Assembly: GCA_964344305.1 (NCBI GenBank)
Contig: CAYFMT010000011.1
Location: 16,384 to 80,383, forward strand
DNA length: 64,000 bases
Source of the DNA: JABMOV01 sp964344305
Lineage (GTDB): Bacteria > Fidelibacterota > Marinisomatia > Marinisomatales > JABMOV01
Direction: 5' to 3'
Shown: in pieces, positions 52,460 to 58,909 of the stretch
Layout: every line of letters begins with the position of its first letter
How positions within the stretch are numbered: the first letter of the stretch is position 1
Notes under the pieces: generated by a model
The model's input: only the letters and a program-made list of their open reading frames with translations
What the model was told of the DNA's origin: nothing
Databases searched by the model: none
Made by a program: the position numbers and the translations under genes

Positions 52460-53160
52460 TGGATGTCCATCCCCTCATTATTACGTCCATTTCCATTGGC
52501 TTCATCCATACTCTTTTAGGTCCAGACCACTACCTTCCCTTTGTTGTCATGGGAAAAGCACGTCGCTGGTCCATGTCCAAACAATTGACCCTCACAGCAT
52601 TTTGCGGACTTGGACATATTCTCGGGTCAATTCTGTTAGGATTCATTGGAATAGGTATTGGCGTTACGGTAGGGAATCTTTCTCACATTGAGGGTATTCG
52701 TGGGGATCTTGCTGCGTGGGCACTGACGGGATTCGGGCTTGCCTATACTGTGTGGGGTATTCGAATTGGACTTCGATCAAAACAGCATACACACGAACAT
52801 GACCACTCACAGGAAGGTTCCCATCATCACAGCCATCATCATCTCGGTGTACATGGACATGTTCATGGCAACCCAACGTCACTTACCCCATGGATGCTAT
52901 TCATTATTTTTATACTTGGGCCATGTGAACCTCTTATCCCCATTCTCATGTTTCCGGCTGCGGACCAAAGCTGGCAACTTCTAATTACAGTCACTATTGC
53001 GTTTGGCCTAACCACCCTTGTCACCATGATTGTCATGGTATGGATTCTAAGTCGCGGTCTTGTATCTATATCCTTGGACAGATTTGAACCCTATATACAT
53101 GCTATAGCAGGGATGATTATCGCATCATCTGGATTTGCCATCTTATTGCTGGGATTGTAA
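52459..53160 (+). CDS. NicO/UreH-like metal transporter with His-rich loop
   Basis: 233 aa membrane protein, 6 helices. 'GFIHTLLGPDHYLPFVVMGKARRWS' carries the HxxxGPDH metal-transport motif of the NicO/UreH/HupE-like group. Between helices 3 and 4 a His-rich loop (~113-138; HTHEHDHSQEGSHHHSHHH) is probably cytoplasmic or periplasmic nickel binding. 'FILGPCEPLIPILMFPA' is a conserved second metal motif. Next to hyp and hydrogenase genes, nickel supply is the best inference; export cannot be excluded. Confidence 0.85.
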   Translation: MDVHPLIITSISIGFIHTLLGPDHYLPFVVMGKARRWSMSKQLTLTAFCGLGHILGSILLGFIGIGIGVTVGNLSHIEGIRGDLAAWALTGFGLAYTVWGIRIGLRSKQHTHEHDHSQEGSHHHSHHHLGVHGHVHGNPTSLTPWMLFIIFILGPCEPLIPILMFPAADQSWQLLITVTIAFGLTTLVTMIVMVWILSRGLVSISLDRFEPYIHAIAGMIIASSGFAILLLGL

Positions 53161-53610
53161 ATGGATGCAATGATTCCAACTCTCTACGGATTCAGCCTTT
53201 TCATCATTCTGGGTGGGTTGCTCATATCGCTATACTTTTACTTGCATTCTATTAATAGAATTCCAGCCAGGGTTTTGTGGCTGCCATCGTTTGTCCAGAT
53301 TGGTGAATGCAGGTGTGATGAGATTATGGATACTCATTTTGGAAAAACCTTTGGAGTATCCAATGCCTTCTGGGCTATCTGGTATTACCTTCTTCTGTTT
53401 GGGTTGGTACTTACGGAATTGACCTTGGGTTGGCCGGGTCACTTTGTTCTTTTTGTTCTGACCTTACTCGCTATGGCAAGAAGTGTCTATCTCATCTGGG
53501 CTCTTTACATCTTAAAAGTAGCGTGCAATCCATGCATTGCAGCTCATGTAATAAACTTCATTTTATTCATGGATTACTGCATCATCATTTGGCCGGAACT
53601 TATACAGTAA
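53161..53610 (+). CDS. VKOR-like membrane disulfide oxidoreductase
   Basis: 149 aa with four to five helices. A loop pair 'GECRCDEIMDTHFGKTFGVSNAFWAI' (Cys, Cys and a conserved Ser/Phe region) and the active-site CxxC in 'VACNPCIAAHVINFILF' (about Cys122/Cys125) match bacterial vitamin K epoxide reductase homologues, which oxidise a periplasmic thioredoxin-like partner and reduce quinone. A redoxin gene with CPVC ends head-on at the next base, a likely functional partner. Confidence 0.78.
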   Translation: MDAMIPTLYGFSLFIILGGLLISLYFYLHSINRIPARVLWLPSFVQIGECRCDEIMDTHFGKTFGVSNAFWAIWYYLLLFGLVLTELTLGWPGHFVLFVLTLLAMARSVYLIWALYILKVACNPCIAAHVINFILFMDYCIIIWPELIQ

Positions 53611-54138
53611 TTATTTCTTTGCTGCTCTCTTCTTAAACAGTTTCCTGTACTTTTCATCGTCTCCGGCCCTGAATCCACTGTTTTTTCTGCGAATAATCCC
53701 ACCACCTGAAATGTAGTAAACCATCGGGAGGGCATAAATGGCATAATGCATTTTTGATACGCCATCAATGTCCACTGCAAAATTCAAGTCCACATTCCAC
53801 TCTTCTTTCAGATTGGCAAAGGTTTCAATGGTTCCATTGATCCCCATGATGATGATGTCAAGGTTTGCATCCGGTATCTCCTTGTTTAGCTCATCAATAA
53901 ACCGCACGAGTCGTCGACAAACCGGACAGCTTGGTGAAATGAATACAAGGAAAATAGGACGAGGGGGCCGACTCCATTCTTTCCGACCCCACTTTTCACC
54001 ATCCAGGTTTTGACAGTAAAAACTGGGGGCTGGTTTCCCAATTTTAACATCCTGCTTTGCGTAAAAGAAAACCGAGTTGATAAAAAACCCTATTAGGACA
54101 GAGACTATTACAAGTGTAATGATTCCAAGTGCTGACAT
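53611..54138 (-). CDS. Membrane-anchored TlpA/ResA-like thioredoxin
   Basis: 175 aa: N-terminal anchor (~4-26), then 'KIGKPAPSFYCQNLDGEKWGRKEW', redox motif in 'FLVFISPSCPVCRRLVRFIDEL' (CPVC, ~89-92), and 'YALPMVYYISGGGIIRRKN' (cis-Pro). A redoxin facing the periplasm. Last gene of the hydrogenase operon, one base after the protease gene; thioredoxin-like proteins (HyaE/HoxO) assist some hydrogenase small subunits, but this CxxC form more likely serves disulfide exchange with the adjacent VKOR-like protein. Confidence 0.83.
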   Translation of the reverse strand: MSALGIITLVIVSVLIGFFINSVFFYAKQDVKIGKPAPSFYCQNLDGEKWGRKEWSRPPRPIFLVFISPSCPVCRRLVRFIDELNKEIPDANLDIIIMGINGTIETFANLKEEWNVDLNFAVDIDGVSKMHYAIYALPMVYYISGGGIIRRKNSGFRAGDDEKYRKLFKKRAAKK

Positions 54139-54603
54139 TTAGACATCCATCCATTCTGCAATGATTTTGTTTGCTGTGGTAGCCGCCCGGGGAACCAGAG
54201 CTGAGACTTCTTCGCTTAATCCAACATGAAGATCCAGACTAACTGGTGGGACACCTATAAGTGTAAGATGATCCGGGACCTTATTATGCAGTCGTGCCAG
54301 GGATATTAATTCACTTAGTCCCACCTGGTGTGAAGACATTTTTCGATATATAAAAGATGGTAACTCGTCCTTGTTATATACATAGATATCCTGTGAGTAT
54401 TTAACAGGGATGATGGCATCTATTACCAGCAAATGGGTAGCGGCCTCGATATAATCCAGAAGATAGATTCCCTGGGTTCCGCCATCAATGAGATCAACTG
54501 GACTTTCCGTGGTTTCTTGTTCCTGCATGTACCGAACAACTTCGACACCAAATCCTTCATCGGAAAACATGGTATTGCCAAGTCCAAGGACATTGATCTT
54601 CAC
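54139..54603 (-). CDS. hyaD: Hydrogenase maturation protease
   Basis: 154 aa, GTG start. HyaD/HybD-type endopeptidase: 'VLGLGNTMFSDEGFGVEVV' (Glu16 metal ligand), 'LIDGGTQGIYLLDYIEAATHLLVIDAI' (Asp), 'MSSHQVGLSELISLARL' (His ligand). It clips the C-terminal extension of the large subunit after nickel insertion. Preceded by the cytochrome b gene (53 bp). Confidence 0.95.
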   Translation of the reverse strand: MKINVLGLGNTMFSDEGFGVEVVRYMQEQETTESPVDLIDGGTQGIYLLDYIEAATHLLVIDAIIPVKYSQDIYVYNKDELPSFIYRKMSSHQVGLSELISLARLHNKVPDHLTLIGVPPVSLDLHVGLSEEVSALVPRAATTANKIIAEWMDV

Positions 54604-54656
54604 CCTTCACCCCCACAGGAGGTGTGAATCCCGCACGTCATATTGGACTGTCCTAG

Positions 54657-55349
54657 CTACTCAGCCAGTTCAGGGCATTCTTCCACGTTGTGTTTGTAAC
54701 CGGTAACCATGGAAGATGTGACGCTGGAATGTTCCACAATATCGTGTCGCATGACAGCGTACATATGAAGAATGATGAAGACAGGAAACGACCATGCAAC
54801 CAAATGATGAATTAAATGCAATTGGGCTGAACTGCCAAAAATGGGCATAATCCAGCCAAACAGCGTATCTGTAAATCCACCAGGGTTGTTCTCTCCATAC
54901 ATGGCCAGTCCAGTGATGATCATGAAAAATGATCCGCAGAAAACAAAGAAGAAATACCCGAGTGCTGCCACAGGATTGTGTCCGCAGTAATTCGGTTCTT
55001 CACGTTTAATGAAAAGATAACTGGCCATTTGTTCCTTGAAGGGCTGTCCCCACCAGAGCGGAGACCATGGTTTGAACCCAACAAACTTTCCGTAGGGATC
55101 TTTCCCGTTTACCGCCCAGTACAACCTGAAAATGAAGTTGGCTATGAAAACAAAGGCAGTTCCAAAATGGATATACCTTACCCATGCCATGCTTTTATAC
55201 CAGGTTGCTTCTCCAATAGGTGCACTCAGTACCGGTGTGGCAATGTACAGACCCGTAATGAACAGGAATGTTATGGCTATTGCATTGATCCAATGGTAGA
55301 CACGGACAGGAAGGCGCCATACGTAATGTTCTTCGTATAATTGTCCCAT
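54657..55349 (-). CDS. hyaC: Ni/Fe-hydrogenase b-type cytochrome subunit
   Basis: 230 aa, four membrane helices (~17-37, 61-81, 133-155, 180-205). 'VWRLPVRVYHWINAIAITFLFITGLYIATP' (haem His), 'RYIHFGTAFVFIANFIFRLYW', 'HLIHHLVAWSFPVFIILHMYAV' carry the His ligands for two b haems. Anchors the hydrogenase and passes electrons from the small subunit to quinone. Confidence 0.95.
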   Translation of the reverse strand: MGQLYEEHYVWRLPVRVYHWINAIAITFLFITGLYIATPVLSAPIGEATWYKSMAWVRYIHFGTAFVFIANFIFRLYWAVNGKDPYGKFVGFKPWSPLWWGQPFKEQMASYLFIKREEPNYCGHNPVAALGYFFFVFCGSFFMIITGLAMYGENNPGGFTDTLFGWIMPIFGSSAQLHLIHHLVAWSFPVFIILHMYAVMRHDIVEHSSVTSSMVTGYKHNVEECPELAE

Positions 55350-55360
55350 GATGTCCTCCC

Positions 55361-57082
55361 CTATGAGATTTTCACAGAAGTGATTTCTTCACCATTGGCA
55401 TCAAAGATATGCGATGCACAGGCTAGACAGGGATCAAAGGAATGTATGGTCCTCAACACTTCCAGAGGCTGTTCAGGATCTGCCATGGGCGTGTGTTTTA
55501 ACGCCGCCTCATAAGCACCGGAACGACCTTTGCGGTCCCTGGGTGAGGCGTTCCATGTGGATGGTACCACAATCTGGTAGTCCTCTATCTTTTTGTCCTT
55601 GATATGAATCCAGTGACCCAGTGCACCACGGGGTGCTTCCGTGTATCCGAATCCCTTAGCTTCTTTCGGCCAGCGATCGGGATTCCACATTTCGTTGTTG
55701 AAGGTCTGGTAATCACCCTTCTTTATGTTTGCCACTAGCTGATCATAATAGTGACGCATGAATCCAGCAGTCTGAGCACATTCGATTCCTCGGGCTGCTG
55801 TTCTACCCAGTGTTGAAAACAGTGCCTCAGCACCCACATCAAGGGTTTTTAGTACATGGTTCACGGTCTCTACCAGCATCGGGACACCTTTAACATACCC
55901 GATGAGTACGCGAGCAAGGGGACCTACTTCAACAGGATTATCTTTCCAGCGTGGTGTTTTTAACCAGCTGTATTTGTTGTCCGTATCCAGGTATTGATAC
56001 GGCATGTCAGGTCCAGTGTATTTAGGGTTGGTTTCACCTTCCCAGGGATGCAGTCCCTTATCATCACCACCGGAATACGTGTACCAGCTATTGGTTACTT
56101 CTTCCCGTATATCGGACATGCTGTAGGGATCCACATCGTGAATGGTTGTGAGGTCCTTGTTCAGGATGGCACCACGTGGCCACATGAGGCTGGATGTATC
56201 ATCTATGTCCGTTTCCGGGAAATCACCATAGGACATGAAACTTCCCAGTCCACCACCCCATTGTGCCCAATCCTTGTAAAAACCTGCTATGGCAATCAGG
56301 TCCGGAATATAAACCTGATCGATAAAGGTCTGGGTTCTGTCGATGATGGATTTGATTTGATTCAGTTCCTCAATGTTAATAGCCGTATCCTTGTTTGGAT
56401 CGATGGCACAGGCCATGCCACCAACTGTGTAGTTCGGATGAGGATTTTTTCCACCAAAAATGGCATGGATTTTCACTATCTCCTTTTGAAACTCCAGCGC
56501 TTCAAGATAGTGTGCCACGGCAATGAGGTTTACTGCCGGTGGTAGTTTGTAGGCTTTGTGTCCCCAGTAAGCATTGGAGAAAATGCCAAGCTGACCACTT
56601 TCTACAAATGATGTTAGGGTTGATTTTAGATCCTTGAAATACCCGACGGAAGATTTCGGCCAGGATGAGATACTCTGGGCAATCTCTGATGCTTCTTTGG
56701 GATCAGCGCTCAATGCACTTACCACATCCACCCAATCAAGGGCATGGAGGTGATAGAAATGAATCAAATGATCCTGTGTTTGTTGTGTTGCGTTCATGAG
56801 ATTCCTAATGATCCGTGCGTTTGGAGGTATATCAATACCAAGCGCATCTTCCACACATCGAACGGAAGCAATAGCATGCACCGTAGTACATACACCACAG
56901 ATTCGTTGCGTGAATGCCCAGGCATCCCTGGGATCACGACCACGAAGGATCAGTTCAAGACCGCGCCACATGGTACCGCTGCTAAAAGCATCACTAATGA
57001 CATTGTTTTCATCGAGTTTGGCTTCAATTCTCAGGTGCCCTTCAATCCTTGGAATGGGATCTACTACTATGCGTTTAGCCAT
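55361..57082 (-). CDS. hyaB: [NiFe] hydrogenase group 1 large subunit
   Basis: 573 aa. Both active-site motifs are intact: L1 'QRICGVCTTVHAIASVRC' (Cys62, Cys65) and L2 'DPCLACASHIF' (Cys552, Cys555, His558). A 15-residue C-terminal extension follows His558, the part removed by the HyaD protease. N-terminal 'DPIPRIEGHLRIE' (RxEGH) is present. Splits H2 at the periplasmic face. Three base pairs after the small-subunit gene. Confidence 0.97.
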   Translation of the reverse strand: MAKRIVVDPIPRIEGHLRIEAKLDENNVISDAFSSGTMWRGLELILRGRDPRDAWAFTQRICGVCTTVHAIASVRCVEDALGIDIPPNARIIRNLMNATQQTQDHLIHFYHLHALDWVDVVSALSADPKEASEIAQSISSWPKSSVGYFKDLKSTLTSFVESGQLGIFSNAYWGHKAYKLPPAVNLIAVAHYLEALEFQKEIVKIHAIFGGKNPHPNYTVGGMACAIDPNKDTAINIEELNQIKSIIDRTQTFIDQVYIPDLIAIAGFYKDWAQWGGGLGSFMSYGDFPETDIDDTSSLMWPRGAILNKDLTTIHDVDPYSMSDIREEVTNSWYTYSGGDDKGLHPWEGETNPKYTGPDMPYQYLDTDNKYSWLKTPRWKDNPVEVGPLARVLIGYVKGVPMLVETVNHVLKTLDVGAEALFSTLGRTAARGIECAQTAGFMRHYYDQLVANIKKGDYQTFNNEMWNPDRWPKEAKGFGYTEAPRGALGHWIHIKDKKIEDYQIVVPSTWNASPRDRKGRSGAYEAALKHTPMADPEQPLEVLRTIHSFDPCLACASHIFDANGEEITSVKIS

Positions 57083-57085
57083 GAC

Positions 57086-58165
57086 CTAACCCTCCTTTCC
57101 TTTCTCCACACTGGATTTTTTTAGAGCGGTCCCCACTGCATGGGCTGCTGCACCCACTGCTGCTGCACCAACGGCAATTTTCCCTATGGTATCGGCATTG
57201 CTGTCAGAACCAAGGAAATCCACTGAAGCAAGTCGTGAGTAGAAGGGTCCATTGTCCCAGAAATTCGGTTCCGAACATCCAATGCATGGGTGACCGGATC
57301 CAATGGGAAAACTGGTTCCTTCATTCCACATGATCTTTGAACAGGCATTGTATGTGGTTGGTCCCTTGCATCCCATCTTATAGAGACACCAGCCTTTTCT
57401 GGCTTCTTCACTATCGAAATCTTCCACGAACATTCCTGCATCAAAGAATGGCCGTCTGTAGCATTTATCGTGTATCTTAGTGCCATAAAAGGATTTGGGA
57501 CGCCCAAGACGATCCAGCTCCGGTAATTCGCCAAAGGTAAGGACATGGGTGATGACACCGGTCATGACTTCCGCAATGGGTGGACATCCCGGAACATTGA
57601 TAATGGGTTTATCTTTGATGAGTTTGTGGATCGGGGTGGCACCGGTAGGGTTGGGCTTGGCATTTTGAACACAACCGAATGAAGCACAGGATCCCCATGC
57701 GATAACAGCATAGGCATCTTTTGCAGTGGCTTTTAATACATTCAGGAATGAGTCTCCACCAACCATACAATAAGCACCATTTTCCTTGACGGGAGCATTC
57801 CCTTCAACAGCAAGGATGTATTGTCCCTTGTATTCTTCCATGATCTGCTTTCGAACTTCTTCCAGTTGATGACCTGCTGCTGCAGACAATGTTTCATCAT
57901 AGTCCAGTGATATCATATTCAGGACAATATCAGCCACAACCGGATGTGATGATCGCAGAAATGATTCACTGCAACAGGTGCATTCCAGTCCATGTAACCA
58001 GATTACTGGAATCCGTGGTTTTGTCTCCATGGCTTTCACAATTCTGGGGACAAATGAGGCTGATACACCAAGGTAAACAGACATAAGACTACAGAATTTC
58101 ATAAAATCCCGTCGTTTTACACCGCGTGCTTCAAACACGTCCATAAAGGTCATTTGTTCTGCCAT
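57086..58165 (-). CDS. hyaA: [NiFe] hydrogenase small subunit, predicted oxygen-tolerant group 1d
   Basis: Start at ATG 58165 with AAAGGAGGG, not the frame's more upstream ATG. 359 aa: Tat signal 'GVKRRDFMKFC' (RR at 18-19). Proximal cluster: 'HGLECTCCSES' (C-T-C-C), 'WGSCASFGC' and 'VPGCPP', i.e. six Cys, including the two extra ones of oxygen-tolerant enzymes (E. coli Hyd-1, Ralstonia MBH). Distal 'KIHDKCYRR...GWCLYKMGC', medial 'NACSKIMWNEG...GHPCIGCSEPNFW'. C-terminal helix (~322-343) is the membrane anchor. Follows the MarR-type gene by 29 bp. Confidence 0.96.
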   Translation of the reverse strand: MAEQMTFMDVFEARGVKRRDFMKFCSLMSVYLGVSASFVPRIVKAMETKPRIPVIWLHGLECTCCSESFLRSSHPVVADIVLNMISLDYDETLSAAAGHQLEEVRKQIMEEYKGQYILAVEGNAPVKENGAYCMVGGDSFLNVLKATAKDAYAVIAWGSCASFGCVQNAKPNPTGATPIHKLIKDKPIINVPGCPPIAEVMTGVITHVLTFGELPELDRLGRPKSFYGTKIHDKCYRRPFFDAGMFVEDFDSEEARKGWCLYKMGCKGPTTYNACSKIMWNEGTSFPIGSGHPCIGCSEPNFWDNGPFYSRLASVDFLGSDSNADTIGKIAVGAAAVGAAAHAVGTALKKSSVEKGKEG

Positions 58166-58194
58166 AATCCCTCCTTTGGGCTTGCAGCTGCTGA

Positions 58195-58749
58195 TTAAGC
58201 AACTTCCTTTTTTAATAAATATTCGCAATGTCCATCTGTGGCTTCATTCAGTCCACAATTGGCCCCATAGGTACCATTGCATACCATACAGACAACATCC
58301 ACATCATCTGATTTCAGTACACTGCTTTGGACATACTTATCCAGTAAAGTCTTTAATTGAGATAATTCCGAATCGCTGTACAAATCCAGAATGTGTTTCA
58401 TGTGATCATTTCGTGTTGTGTAATAGGAATCAATGAGTGCCGACCCCTTGACTGACAGGGACACCGTTACAGCCCTTCTGTCGTCTGTGCGCGTCCTGCG
58501 ATTCACCAGACTTAATTCTTTTAGCCTGTCGATGCTTTTGCTGGCAGCCGCACGACTGATATCCAGTATTTCAGCAAAGTCACTGGCCTTTAGTGGGCCG
58601 TAATTGTATAGTATCTTCAGTATGGAGAGTTGGGAAGGTGAGAGGTGGTCGGGCGAGATGGATTCCAGGATATCTTTCTCAAGAATATCCGATATGTATT
58701 GTGATATTATTCGGAAATTCTTATTAATATGAGCAAGATCAGGGTGAAT
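58195..58749 (-). CDS. MarR-family regulator with Cys-rich C-terminal tail (ATT start)
   Basis: The winged-helix domain is cut if the first GTG (58506) is used. The frame stays open upstream to an ATT at 58749-58747, 6 nt after AAGGAGG, with no ATG, GTG or TTG between, giving 184 aa. Readable: 'SQLSILKILYNYGPLKASDFAEILDISRAAASKSIDRLKELSLVNRRTRTDDRRAVTVSLS' (MarR HTH and wing). The tail has Cys154, Cys157, Cys165 and Cys175 ('CMVCNGTYGANC', 'DGHC'), a possible Fe-S or Zn site. It heads the hydrogenase operon and probably controls it. Confidence 0.88.
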   Translation of the reverse strand: MHPDLAHINKNFRIISQYISDILEKDILESISPDHLSPSQLSILKILYNYGPLKASDFAEILDISRAAASKSIDRLKELSLVNRRTRTDDRRAVTVSLSVKGSALIDSYYTTRNDHMKHILDLYSDSELSQLKTLLDKYVQSSVLKSDDVDVVCMVCNGTYGANCGLNEATDGHCEYLLKKEVA

Positions 58750-58780
58750 AGTTAACCTCCTTGATTGTTAACTCCGTTAA
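58750..58780 (-). promoter_or_regulatory. Operator-like GTTAAC repeats over the transcription start
   Basis: AGTTAAC (58750-58756) and GTTAACT (58767-58773) form a perfect 7-bp inverted repeat with 10 bp between; TTAAC-TCC-GTTAA (58768-58780) is a second, overlapping one. The array covers the predicted transcription start and the SD. Likely binding site for the MarR-type product (autoregulation). Confidence 0.6.
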
Positions 58781-58808
58781 TTATATAACTAATCTGTATC
58801 AGTTACAA
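58780..58808 (-). promoter_or_regulatory. Sigma-70-type promoter of the hydrogenase operon
   Basis: On the minus strand: -35 TTGTAA (58803-58808), 17-bp spacer, -10 TATAAT (58780-58785). Predicted transcription start near 58773, inside the GTTAAC array. It would express the MarR-type gene and the hydrogenase structural genes. Confidence 0.68.
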
Positions 58809-58909
58809 TAGATTTTTTATATACGTCAAGGAAGTCTGCCCTTTTAATGAGCAAGAAAGTATACAATAATTAGGAGCCTGATGGAGTTCACGCTTCAGGA
58901 TTTAGACTG

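Noticed and set aside
55994..56545. 183-codon plus-strand ORF inside the hydrogenase large subunit
   Set aside because: Shadow of the highly conserved subunit gene.
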